In this document: piece after piece, positions 40,691 to 49,878 of the stretch
Layout of the letters: every line of letters starts with the position of its first letter
Numbering within the stretch: position 1 is the stretch's first letter
Assembly: GCA_031269335.1 (NCBI GenBank)
Contig: JAISZI010000036.1
Coordinates: 1 to 64,000 of the forward strand
Direction: 5' to 3'
Length of the DNA stretch: 64,000 bases
DNA from: Puniceicoccales bacterium
GTDB taxonomy: Bacteria; Verrucomicrobiota; Verrucomicrobiia; Opitutales; UBA953
Notes under the pieces: model-generated
Seen by the model: only the letters and a program-made list of their open reading frames with translations
The model's database searches: none
What the model was told of the DNA's origin: nothing
Translations under genes and position numbers: made by a program

Positions 40691-41728
40691 CTATGTTTTC
40701 TCTGCTTCGCCTTCACCTTCCAGCGGCTCATTTTCACGCGCCGTTTTGGCAAATCGTTTGCCTTTCATTTCATCCATAATCATCTCGTAATTGTTGACAA
40801 TCGCCCCGAGGAGCAGGTTCAAAAGAAGAAACACGGCAAGTGCGAACCAAGTGACGTGATAAAAGGTTATTACCGTGCTGTTCGAGGCGATAAGACCGCG
40901 GGTGTAAGCAATGCGCAAACCGTAGGGAACAATCGTCCAATCGTCGCCCGTGGCAATGCGGAAGAGCGTAAACATGGCCTCCGGAACATTATCGTAAGGA
41001 TCAACATTTGCACCGGCATTCGGATCCTCCCGATGAAAATTGTCGTAGTTGGCAAGCAGTGCCAAGGCTGCGTCGTCAAATTTCTCCGGCATGTCATCTT
41101 TCAATTTCTTTTTTAACGTCTCGTATTCGGCAATTTTTTCTTTGGAAACACCACGCTCCTCCGGAATCTGCACCCGGAAAAGTATGACACCAAGAATGGC
41201 GAAAAGATACATGAAGGTAAAAAAGAAAACAGCGTTGTAGAAAAGAGACTTAAAAGACTTGACGAGAACGCCGACAATGAGCCTCAACTCGTCGGAAATA
41301 CGCAGCAAACGCAACACCCGGACAACGCGGATGGCACGGAAAAGAACCAGCTGGTGACTGCCGACAAAAAGCCCTTCCGGTATCCAGCCCAAAATGACAA
41401 GAGAAAGGTCGAAGAGATTCCACCCGTCTTTGAAAAAAGAAGAAATATCTTTGCGCGCCAAAAACCGGAAAATAATTTCCACCGTGAACATGCCAAGGAT
41501 AACGCGTTGGACAAGCCGGAGCACCGGCATCTGTTCGTGCGGATCAATGCCGGTAAGAACGGTATTAACGAGGATGATGCCGATAATAACCAGTTCGAAC
41601 GGACGGCTGGTCGTCAAGGTGCGGCAGAATTTTTTAACGGTTAGGGACATGGCGGTTTTGTTGGTTTTGCTTGGTGTTAAGTCGTGTGTATAAAAGTTTT
41701 GAAAAGTAAAAAAGCAAAGAAAAATCAA
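40691..41728 (-). CDS. Voltage-gated ion channel subunit (6-TM ion_trans), pore motif TGDDW
   Basis: S4 'FRAIRVVRVLRLLRIS', S5 'LFYNAVFFFTFMYLFAILGVILF', pore 'AMFTLFRIATGDDWTIV', S6 'FALAVFLLLNLLLGAIVNNYEMIMDEMK'. Start could also be MSLTVKKF (41650). Confidence 0.9.
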   Translation of the reverse strand: MIFLCFFTFQNFYTHDLTPSKTNKTAMSLTVKKFCRTLTTSRPFELVIIGIILVNTVLTGIDPHEQMPVLRLVQRVILGMFTVEIIFRFLARKDISSFFKDGWNLFDLSLVILGWIPEGLFVGSHQLVLFRAIRVVRVLRLLRISDELRLIVGVLVKSFKSLFYNAVFFFTFMYLFAILGVILFRVQIPEERGVSKEKIAEYETLKKKLKDDMPEKFDDAALALLANYDNFHREDPNAGANVDPYDNVPEAMFTLFRIATGDDWTIVPYGLRIAYTRGLIASNSTVITFYHVTWFALAVFLLLNLLLGAIVNNYEMIMDEMKGKRFAKTARENEPLEGEGEAEKT

Positions 41729-42606
41729 CCCGGCGATACCGGAATGTTCGACGCATCGCTCTTCTCCTTCTTTTTGTGTGCCTCATCCATGATGACTTGG
41801 TAGTTGTTGACTATGGCACCGACAAGCAGGTTGAGCAGCAAAAAGGCAGAAAGCGCGTACCAAGCGACATGAAAACCCGTGACGAAAACAGGACCGAGTT
41901 TTATGACTCGAAGACGGCTGGCCTCGAGCAAATTATAGCGAACGTCCGTCCAATCCTCGCCGGTCATCACGCGGAACAAAGTGAACATGGATTCGCCGAG
42001 CGTGCCATAAGGATCGGGCGAACAATTAGGCGTCGGCGGCGCAACTTTTAACAGTTCAGCGCAGGCTTCTCTTTTAACAGGATCAGCGGCAAGTTCTTTT
42101 GCTGTCGGCAGATGAAAAAACAAATTCCCGAACAAAGCAAAAAGATACATGAATGTCATAAAGAAAAACCCGTTGAAAACAAGTGATTTCAGGGACTTGA
42201 TAAGAACGGCGGAAATAAGCCGAATTTCATTGCCGACCCGCAATAAACGCAGAACGCGCAGAAGGCGCAACACCCGAAGTGCAAGAATATCGCCCGCAGG
42301 TAAAAGACCGCCAATATAACCGATGGAAACAAGCGCGATGTCGAAAAGATTCCATCCGTTCAGGAAAAACTTTTTAACATTCTCGCAGGCGATAAAACGC
42401 AAAACAATCTCCACCGTGAAAATAATGAGAATAAAATCCTGAACGGTTTCGATGGCAAAATCATCCTCCGTATAAGTTGCGACGCCAACAAGACCGGCAT
42501 TCAAAAAAATGACGCCGGCAATCCCCCACTCAAACAGGGGAAGCGTGACAACCCTTCGGGCGAATTGTCGCACAACACTTGTGCATGACTTAATAAAGGA
42601 AAACAT
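41725..42606 (-). CDS. Voltage-gated ion channel subunit (6-TM ion_trans), pore motif TGEDW
   Basis: S4 'ALRVLRLLRVLRLLRVGNEIRL', S5 'LVFNGFFFMTFMYLFALFGNLFF', pore 'SMFTLFRVMTGEDWTDV', S6 'YALSAFLLLNLLVGAIVNNYQVIMDEAHKKK'. Confidence 0.9.
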   Translation of the reverse strand: MFSFIKSCTSVVRQFARRVVTLPLFEWGIAGVIFLNAGLVGVATYTEDDFAIETVQDFILIIFTVEIVLRFIACENVKKFFLNGWNLFDIALVSIGYIGGLLPAGDILALRVLRLLRVLRLLRVGNEIRLISAVLIKSLKSLVFNGFFFMTFMYLFALFGNLFFHLPTAKELAADPVKREACAELLKVAPPTPNCSPDPYGTLGESMFTLFRVMTGEDWTDVRYNLLEASRLRVIKLGPVFVTGFHVAWYALSAFLLLNLLVGAIVNNYQVIMDEAHKKKEKSDASNIPVSPG

Positions 42607-42667
42607 CTCTTATTAAAAATGAGCCTTCATTGCATCGTGTTAAAATGTGCCTCTTTACTCTGGATTT

Positions 42668-45376
42668 TTATTTTTTTGGTGGTGGTGTCGTCGACCGCTT
42701 CGCGCCCCCCTTCGCTCCTTCAAATGGCGATGATGTTTGTGTGGAGAGCGATTTTAATGCTTCCTCAATAGAGGTCTCTAATGCGTTGCAGTCGTCGTGA
42801 ATACTCTTGCAATCCGCAGCCAAGGTTTCAAACAGACCATTTAACGCTACTGCGGCGCGAATCCCACCCTCGTTGTCTTTAACTACCTCAGAAGGTTTAA
42901 AAGGTTTTTCCTCTAATTTTTTTCCCAACTCCGTAACTATTTTCAAAAATTCTTGGGCATGTTTCCGTGCTTCTCCCACTCGTTCAATTTTTTTTGTCGA
43001 AAGATCGACAAATAATTTTTCTTTGAAGGTTTCAAAATCTTCTGTTCCTGTCTTGGTCAAAACCGACTCAAACGCAAAAAACAAGCTAGCAATGTTGGTA
43101 AATTCATTCGGCAGTTGTTTTAATTTTCCTTTGCAACCACTTTTCGGGTCACTTGCGCCCTTTGTTATTGTCAGCCATGTTTTAACGGAAATGGACGGGG
43201 AATCCGGAAGCCATGAAAGAAATCCTTTATATTCGCGATAGACCTCGTTGTCCTCCTCGTATAGTGTTTGGAGATAGTCAACGACTTTATTGACATCTTT
43301 GTCTGCGCTGGCCAGCGAAGCCCGGTTCAAACCACATTTGCGCATGGCGTCTTTGGCAATTGGGTCGTTCTTTACCAATGCTCCCCATGCAATAGAGTAT
43401 TTAGCCAAAGTTGGATTCTTCAAGCGGGCGACCAAACCAAGCCGCCTGTTTTTAGGATTACTGAGTGCCTCGGCTGTTGCCCGCCATGCAGTTTCAATCG
43501 CTTCTTTTTTAACAATTTTATAAATTTCTTCCTCGAGGGTTAATCCCGCCTCGGCAGTTTTTTCAACGATTTTTCCCGCAACCTCAAGCCCCGTGCCAAC
43601 AGTAGCACCCACACCCGTTGCTGTTGCTACCAAACCCGCCGTCTGTAAAGCTTCTCCAACTATTTTCGCTGCATCCAAAAGTGTTTTTATTGTATTATGG
43701 GTAAACTCACCCGTCTGATTTACGAGGAAATTCTGGGAAGAGGAGGTTAATTCACTTTGGGCGTCTGCGAGATTTTTGGTGCTGGAACGCCACGCTATAA
43801 TTGCTTCAACATGCTTCCTCGCCTGATTCATATTCTTAATCAACTGCACCGCCGTCGAGAGCATTCCCAAAGGTGCAAAGAGTTTCTTGGCAAGATCGAT
43901 TCCACCCTCGACAATGGAGAACGCAGTATCAACAATTTTTTTATCGCGCTCCAATTGCTTGATTCGATTGTCAATGGAAGCTGCGCCTATGGTCGCGGCA
44001 CCCTCCCCTCCGCTTTCCATAAATTTCTTGAAGGCATTTGCCTCTTCTTCTTCCTCTTTTGTTCCTTTGACGTCAATGGCATCCGCATCGGCAAGATATT
44101 TCTTTAAGTCACTCACCGTGCTAACTGTCCCTTTCAAATAGTCCTTTAATCCATTGAGAAACTCATCCACGTCAAACGCGTCATCTTTTTCGTCTTTTTC
44201 TTTTTCGGAGTCTTTGGATTGGCCGGCACTTTTCAACTTATTAGCACTGGATTTGGCGAAATCTTCCAACTCCTTTACAACGGGGATTCCCCCAATTTTT
44301 CCAGCAAGTTCCCCAGCAAAATCATCCCCAAGTGCGTCCTTGAAGGCCGCGATCACCGCAGTTTTTAGTTCGTCGGTTGATTTGTGCGCGACAGCTTTCG
44401 TCACGCCAACGGCAAACTTGCTGCCGTTGAAAACCCTCGTCGCATTTTTCACCATTTTTCCAAAATTTTCTTTTTCCTTCCCGGTCAAGTTCCCACCTAT
44501 TTTTCCAACTATTTCCTTACCAAGTTCGCTGGAAATAATATCCCCCGCAAAAGAATGCAGGGAGTTTCCTATCTTTCCCAAGGTATCCTTGAGTGAAGCA
44601 TCACCTTCAACAGCGTCTTTGATATCGTCTTTTAGTTCGAGGACAAAATCAAAACTTGTTTCCGTCACTTCAAGAATTTTTCCCGCAAGTTCCAGTCCTT
44701 TTTTTGCACCATCGGCTCCAAACTCAGTGGCAAGATCAATACCCGTGCTCGCGAGTTTTAACGCTGCCTTTCCGTAGAGTGCGGTTCGATTAATAGGCGG
44801 CGTTAATTTTCCTTGTTCCTTGTATTCAGAGACCCGTTTCCGGTAGAGTGCATTCGTTTCATCAAGCATCTTTTGAACCTCGGAATAGCCATCTGGAACA
44901 AAAGTTTCTGGAAGCAGACGTGCACGGACTAAGGGAGTCCACAATTCCGCCGCCAATTCTTCCTTAGTGAAAAGCGGCTTCCCCTCCCGAACTTCTGATT
45001 TTATCGCGCCGAGTTCCATGTCTATGGCTATTAATTTATGCGTCAGCTTGTGAATCTCAACGGAATTTTTCTTCATTGTTTCGCCCAGAATCTTCCAATC
45101 AATTTCCGTAAAGTCAACTTCGTCAATCGAAGTTCCATCGACCTTAAGCAATGATTTTCCCTTGCTCCCTTTAACGCCCACCCATGCCTCACTGAGTCCT
45201 TTGCTTAGATCCTTTATGTCCTTACGGTAAGCGTTCAACACCGCTTCTTTTTGGGCTTGGTCTATTAAGAAATTTTCGACATTATCCGTTCCCACAGACT
45301 CGCCGCTTTCTGTAGCCCTGACGCCAGCAAACTTGCAGAGCCATTCTTTTTCGTTTTTTCCGATTCCGTTACTCAT
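42668..45376 (-). CDS. Uncharacterised large helical protein (902 aa) with a Gly-rich hydrophobic segment
   Basis: Single intact ORF; 'AGLVATATGVGATVGTGLEVAGKIVEKTAEAG' glycine-rich hydrophobic helix and many amphipathic segments; no family recognised. Confidence 0.75.
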   Translation of the reverse strand: MSNGIGKNEKEWLCKFAGVRATESGESVGTDNVENFLIDQAQKEAVLNAYRKDIKDLSKGLSEAWVGVKGSKGKSLLKVDGTSIDEVDFTEIDWKILGETMKKNSVEIHKLTHKLIAIDMELGAIKSEVREGKPLFTKEELAAELWTPLVRARLLPETFVPDGYSEVQKMLDETNALYRKRVSEYKEQGKLTPPINRTALYGKAALKLASTGIDLATEFGADGAKKGLELAGKILEVTETSFDFVLELKDDIKDAVEGDASLKDTLGKIGNSLHSFAGDIISSELGKEIVGKIGGNLTGKEKENFGKMVKNATRVFNGSKFAVGVTKAVAHKSTDELKTAVIAAFKDALGDDFAGELAGKIGGIPVVKELEDFAKSSANKLKSAGQSKDSEKEKDEKDDAFDVDEFLNGLKDYLKGTVSTVSDLKKYLADADAIDVKGTKEEEEEANAFKKFMESGGEGAATIGAASIDNRIKQLERDKKIVDTAFSIVEGGIDLAKKLFAPLGMLSTAVQLIKNMNQARKHVEAIIAWRSSTKNLADAQSELTSSSQNFLVNQTGEFTHNTIKTLLDAAKIVGEALQTAGLVATATGVGATVGTGLEVAGKIVEKTAEAGLTLEEEIYKIVKKEAIETAWRATAEALSNPKNRRLGLVARLKNPTLAKYSIAWGALVKNDPIAKDAMRKCGLNRASLASADKDVNKVVDYLQTLYEEDNEVYREYKGFLSWLPDSPSISVKTWLTITKGASDPKSGCKGKLKQLPNEFTNIASLFFAFESVLTKTGTEDFETFKEKLFVDLSTKKIERVGEARKHAQEFLKIVTELGKKLEEKPFKPSEVVKDNEGGIRAAVALNGLFETLAADCKSIHDDCNALETSIEEALKSLSTQTSSPFEGAKGGAKRSTTPPPKK

Positions 45377-45428
45377 GATACGTGTTTAAGTTGTTGTTGT
45401 GGGTGTGTAAAGTGTTTGTTAAAGAAAA

Positions 45429-48400
45429 CTAACGGGCGCATGTTTGGAAGTTACCGTGCAACAGCTCCAATTGCACCCCAAAGTCCGAAAGGGCACCTAT
45501 CTTATTTGTAAACGGGCAGGAAAGCAGGATGGGAATGGAGGGATGTTTGTTAAGTATCCCCTGATATCGCCGCACAATCGCGAGAGCTTCCTCGCGAAGC
45601 GCACGCACCTCTTCTGGTTTCAATGCTTTTTCCATTTTGCCTTCAATGTCATTAAAAGCTTTCGCGTCAAAAGCGTCATATATGCTTTTCAAGCGTTGTA
45701 ACGCCCGTGTTACCGTGTCCTGAATGTCCGCGTCGTCCGCGCCCTTGAACTTTTTTATCACTTCTATAACGCCCCAAATCATAATCTTAAAGGCATTTGC
45801 TGCTTTTCTGTATTTTTCAATGGAGACCGGTACCTGCGCACGCGAAACGAGGAGTATTTCTCTTTTGGGGTTGGCAGCAATACGCTCGCCATACGAAATG
45901 GCATTGGAAAGAAGTTCGAATGCGGATTTATAATCATTACTCTTTTTAACTTCCGTGGCGTTTTTGAACATTTTTTCCAATATAGAAATGTCCGTCGGTT
46001 CGGATTTTGCGTCTTTTGCCTTTTTGTGGATAAAATCATAGATTTTTTCCTGGGACGCCCATTGTGCTTCATTTAGTTTCTTTTCCGCCGTATTGTTGAT
46101 AATTTTTTCTTCCTCTACAATCAACTTCGACGCGTCACCACGAACCTCATCCAGTTTCTCTTTCAAAGTTTCTAACTCGCCTAATAATTTTTTTATGTCC
46201 AATTTCACAATATCTTTTTCTTTACTTCCTTCTTTGATCCTGTCGAGAATCGCTCGGGTGGATTTCAAGTAAACGCTGTCTGTTTTTCCGAAGAACCCCG
46301 TGGTTTGCCCCAAAGACTCAAGCGTCTTGTTACATTCAAGATATACACGATCGAACTCCTGCCTCAAGGCGGCATTCTCCCTTATCTTAGCCTCCACCTC
46401 CACCGCTCTTTTACGAAAGCTGGCGAGGGATTCCATGACTTCTTTGAGTGTTTTCAGGGCTTTAATGTCGCTGCATGATTTTTCAAATTCGGACGACTTT
46501 TCCTTACCCAGTATCGTCTTCCATTGGGTATCCACTGCATCTCCATATTCTTTTCTAGCAATGCCTAAGCGGTTGTTCACCTCGTTAATTCGGTCGATGG
46601 CAACTTTGGCTGACCAATCATTTGTTGCAGTGTTACAGGCTTCCACCCATGAATCGACTTCAGCAAAGATTTCCACTTCAAGACCGGGCAGAACTTTCAG
46701 CTTTTCTTTAATACTTTTTTTAACCATCTCTATTTCTTTTTCTTTGTAGCTTTTCGTTAGTGTCTGTTTTCCCGCATCAGTTATCGCCTGTCGGATTTCT
46801 TTTAGTGACGCTTTTTTTCCTTCCAATTTAACGCTCTCTGCGTAATTTAGTGCTTTCAATTTCTCCAATTCATTCTCCCATTCTATCGCCTCTTGGATCT
46901 CTTTCAGTGATGCTTTTTTTTCTTCCAATTCACGCGCCTTCTCGGAATTTAGTTTTTTCAATTTCTCCAATTCATTCTCCCATTTTATCGCCTCTTGGAT
47001 CTCTTTTAGTGATGCTTTTCCTTCCAATTCACGCGCCTTCTCGGAATTTAATGCTTTCAATTTCGTCAATTGCAATTCTATCTCCTCCTCCAAGAGGGTT
47101 TTGCTTTTCGGTGCCGTTGCGGTTACCCCAGGCTTTTCTGTCTTTTTCCCCATTTGTTTTTGTTCCCCTTTTTCGCCCAGATTTTGATTTGCTTGTTTAC
47201 TTATATCGTCTTTCGTTAATCTGTTGAATCTCTCGACGGCGGAAGAAACACTGGCACTGTTGGAGACGCCGAAATCGAGGGTTGTTTCCAACGGTTCCGG
47301 TGGGGTTGGAGGCTTTTTTCCCGCCGTAGGCGCAACTATCTTTTTTAACTCTTTTATCGCCTCACCAAGGTGTTGGGATGTCGCCAATTTGCTCGCCTCT
47401 TCAAACAATAAATGATTTTCTTGGTAGTAGTTACTATTATTTTTATTCGCCAAAAGAAGTTTGTATTTTTCTATATTCAACTTGTCGTATTCCTCGCGAA
47501 GTTCTTTCTGCAATTTTTCTAATCTGGGTTTAATTTCGTCACAAAAAGCATCCAGAAGGACAGCATCTTTCTTTAACGCTTCAAAGCACGAATCAATCCC
47601 TGTCGCAGTTGTTTGGGATTGGACATCTTTTCTATGTTTTTCGAGTTTATCTTGATGGTTTTTTCCCAAGCCACCTTCTTTCCCTTTAAATCCCAAAGAG
47701 TCAAGGGCACTCATCGTTTTCGCCATGACCCTTATTTTTTGAATGTAAAACTCGTTAAAAACTTTCAGTTTATCGCGAAAAGATTTTATTTCACTTTTGA
47801 GTTCTTCCAGCGATTTCTTTTTTTTGCCGGTGTCATCCTCGCCATTAAGGATCGTCCTAACGCGTTTCTCGAACTCCTCTTGTGCGACTTTGGCACCTAT
47901 TTCTTTGATGAGACGATAAATTTCGTTTGCCGGTTCCGTCAATGTTTTATCAATGGTCTGCGCAAGATTTCTTGATTCCTTTCGTTCTATTATTTCCTTT
48001 AAGGCTGTTTTCAATTCTCCTGTTTTTTGAAATACTTTATCCCAATCCGACTCGCTCGCCGGTTCTTTCCCATCAATTTCTTTTGCAATGTCCTCGACTT
48101 TTTTCTGGGAAATTAATTCTTGGTGCTCCGGTTTAACTTCGTCGTAATCCACCACCATTGTTATCAGGCGTTTTCCGATGTTGCCCACATGGGCAAGGAC
48201 GTTGGCAGTCTCCATTGTTTTGGCTTCATCCTTGTCTTGTTTCTTCTTTTCTGAATCCTTGTTTTCAAGATAACTGGCATTGATTTTGTCCAATGCAATA
48301 CGCATATATCCCAATAGATTGGGCAGCAGGTTTTTGAAAAGCGCGGCACTTGGTGTGAGTTGCTTGTAATAATTGTTGGCGACATCATAATTCCTTACAA

Positions 48401-48539
48401 TGATGCTGCGGGCATCTTTGGGTGTCTCGTCTTTTGAAACCTCTTCGCCGGTTTTGGCGTTCTTAAACTTGAATTCGTCAGAGAAAACTGTGTGCCGTTT
48501 ATAGCAAGAGAGAATTGTTAGTTTAGGTTCTTTACCCAT
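45429..48539 (-). CDS. Uncharacterised coiled-coil protein (1036 aa) with internal 34-aa repeats
   Basis: Single intact ORF, Lys/Glu-rich heptads; repeats 'LEGK-ASLKEIQEAIKWENELEKLKKLNSEKARE', 'LEEKKASLKEIQEAIEWENELEKLKALNYAESVK', 'LEGKKASLKEIRQAI'. Confidence 0.75.
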   Translation of the reverse strand: MGKEPKLTILSCYKRHTVFSDEFKFKNAKTGEEVSKDETPKDARSIIVRNYDVANNYYKQLTPSAALFKNLLPNLLGYMRIALDKINASYLENKDSEKKKQDKDEAKTMETANVLAHVGNIGKRLITMVVDYDEVKPEHQELISQKKVEDIAKEIDGKEPASESDWDKVFQKTGELKTALKEIIERKESRNLAQTIDKTLTEPANEIYRLIKEIGAKVAQEEFEKRVRTILNGEDDTGKKKKSLEELKSEIKSFRDKLKVFNEFYIQKIRVMAKTMSALDSLGFKGKEGGLGKNHQDKLEKHRKDVQSQTTATGIDSCFEALKKDAVLLDAFCDEIKPRLEKLQKELREEYDKLNIEKYKLLLANKNNSNYYQENHLLFEEASKLATSQHLGEAIKELKKIVAPTAGKKPPTPPEPLETTLDFGVSNSASVSSAVERFNRLTKDDISKQANQNLGEKGEQKQMGKKTEKPGVTATAPKSKTLLEEEIELQLTKLKALNSEKARELEGKASLKEIQEAIKWENELEKLKKLNSEKARELEEKKASLKEIQEAIEWENELEKLKALNYAESVKLEGKKASLKEIRQAITDAGKQTLTKSYKEKEIEMVKKSIKEKLKVLPGLEVEIFAEVDSWVEACNTATNDWSAKVAIDRINEVNNRLGIARKEYGDAVDTQWKTILGKEKSSEFEKSCSDIKALKTLKEVMESLASFRKRAVEVEAKIRENAALRQEFDRVYLECNKTLESLGQTTGFFGKTDSVYLKSTRAILDRIKEGSKEKDIVKLDIKKLLGELETLKEKLDEVRGDASKLIVEEEKIINNTAEKKLNEAQWASQEKIYDFIHKKAKDAKSEPTDISILEKMFKNATEVKKSNDYKSAFELLSNAISYGERIAANPKREILLVSRAQVPVSIEKYRKAANAFKIMIWGVIEVIKKFKGADDADIQDTVTRALQRLKSIYDAFDAKAFNDIEGKMEKALKPEEVRALREEALAIVRRYQGILNKHPSIPILLSCPFTNKIGALSDFGVQLELLHGNFQTCAR
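46804..47107. repeat. In-frame tandem repeat, 102-bp (34-aa) period, about three copies
   Basis: The landmark 'agtga(t/c)gctttt' begins at 46804, 46906 and 47008, exactly 102 bp apart; surrounding sequence repeats with few differences. Confidence 0.85.
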
Positions 48540-48591
48540 CTGCGTAGGGTGTAAAAAAAGGAGTTTTGTGAAAAGTTTTTTATTAAAGGGT

Positions 48592-49878
48592 TTACAGGGT
48601 CTTGAAGATTTCTACGAGGGCAGTACCGAGGGATGATTTAATGGTGACTGGGACACCAAAGGGATTTGGGGTATCGAGTGCTTCGATGGTTCCGTTGGTT
48701 TTAAGGTATGCGCCCATTGCTTTGATGCTGGCTTTGTCGGTGGGAGCTTTGCGGGTTATGTCCAAGACTTCGGTGATGTAGGAATAAATTTCTTTGGCTT
48801 CGGGGTCACCGGTGGCGGCAATGGCGCGGACCAGACTGACGAGTGATTTTGAAACTTCCTTGTGGGCGTCCGTCCATTTTCGGAGGGCGGTTTCACGGGC
48901 TTCTTTTTTTGCGATTTCGAGGGCATCGTTTTTGGCGGTGCCGCTTTCGCCGCTGGTGCCGCCGCCAGTGTCGCCGGAGTCGCCACCTGCATCGGGAGGA
49001 ACGTCCTCGGTGTCAATCGCGTCGTCTTCGGGATCGTTAAATTCCGGGTCGTTCTTGTCGAGTATTCCGATGACAGGAAATCCGAGCATCAACACCTTTT
49101 GGATGGAGAAAACTTTTTTGAAGATTTTTTCCCAAGCTGGGTTCATGGTTCGTTTGCCGGCGAAGATAAAAGTTTTTGTGCTGCCATCAAAGGTGACGCG
49201 TCCGATGGCGAGGACTTTTTGGATGTCGTATTCGTCGCCGAACTTTTTAAGCACCTTTGATTTTGTGAGTTTTTTGAGGTCGATGAAGAATTGATATTTG
49301 ATCTTGGGATTGGAGCCGGTGGTGCATTTGGCAAAGGCGAATTTGAGACCTTTGTCCTTAAATTTGCGCGTCTTTTTGAGCCAAACTTTGAGTTTGTAGC
49401 CCGGTGTATCGTCGTCGTCCTCGTCGTCGTCTTTTTCGTCATCGTCCTTGGCGTTTTTACCGGCGGCGGCGAGGAGGTCTTTGAGTTCCTGCTCCGCTGC
49501 TTCCTTGAAATCTTCAATGTCACGCTGGTATTCGAGGGCTTCTTGCTTGGCATTTTTGCGGGCGGGCACCTCTTTGGCGCCGGCGGTGGTGCTTTTGGCG
49601 GCTTTGAGAGCGGAAAGGAATTTGTCGGCAAGCGTGCTCAAAGAATCGCAAACCGTTTTGGCGTTCCGTGGAAAGGTCTTGGCAAAATCGGTGAGTGCGT
49701 CAACGTCGGCTTTCTCATCGGGAATCAGCGATTTCCAGTCGGCTTTCTTTGCCGCGGTTTCAAGGTTTTTAAGAGCCTCGTTGATGAGGTCGTCGGCAGC
49801 AAGCGGGTTATTACCCACAGCCTTTTTCCAGCCGGAGGTGGTGAGAATGTTGGGCAACACGGGAAACTTTTTAGGCAT
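48592..49878 (-). CDS. Uncharacterised protein with acidic linkers, first gene of the minus-strand set
   Basis: Start placed at MPKKFPVLPN (49878). Acidic linker 'NAKDDDEKDDDEDDDDTPG', central 'FAFAKCTTGSNPKIKYQFFIDLKKLTKSKVLKKFG', Asp/Gly-rich 'DTEDVPPDAGGDSGDTGGGTSGESGT'. No family recognised. Confidence 0.7.
   Translation of the reverse strand: MPKKFPVLPNILTTSGWKKAVGNNPLAADDLINEALKNLETAAKKADWKSLIPDEKADVDALTDFAKTFPRNAKTVCDSLSTLADKFLSALKAAKSTTAGAKEVPARKNAKQEALEYQRDIEDFKEAAEQELKDLLAAAGKNAKDDDEKDDDEDDDDTPGYKLKVWLKKTRKFKDKGLKFAFAKCTTGSNPKIKYQFFIDLKKLTKSKVLKKFGDEYDIQKVLAIGRVTFDGSTKTFIFAGKRTMNPAWEKIFKKVFSIQKVLMLGFPVIGILDKNDPEFNDPEDDAIDTEDVPPDAGGDSGDTGGGTSGESGTAKNDALEIAKKEARETALRKWTDAHKEVSKSLVSLVRAIAATGDPEAKEIYSYITEVLDITRKAPTDKASIKAMGAYLKTNGTIEALDTPNPFGVPVTIKSSLGTALVEIFKTL

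Noticed and set aside
46804-47107. Possible CRISPR-like or intergenic tandem repeat
   Set aside because: Period is exactly 102 bp, in frame, no spacers, and encodes a coiled-coil repeat.
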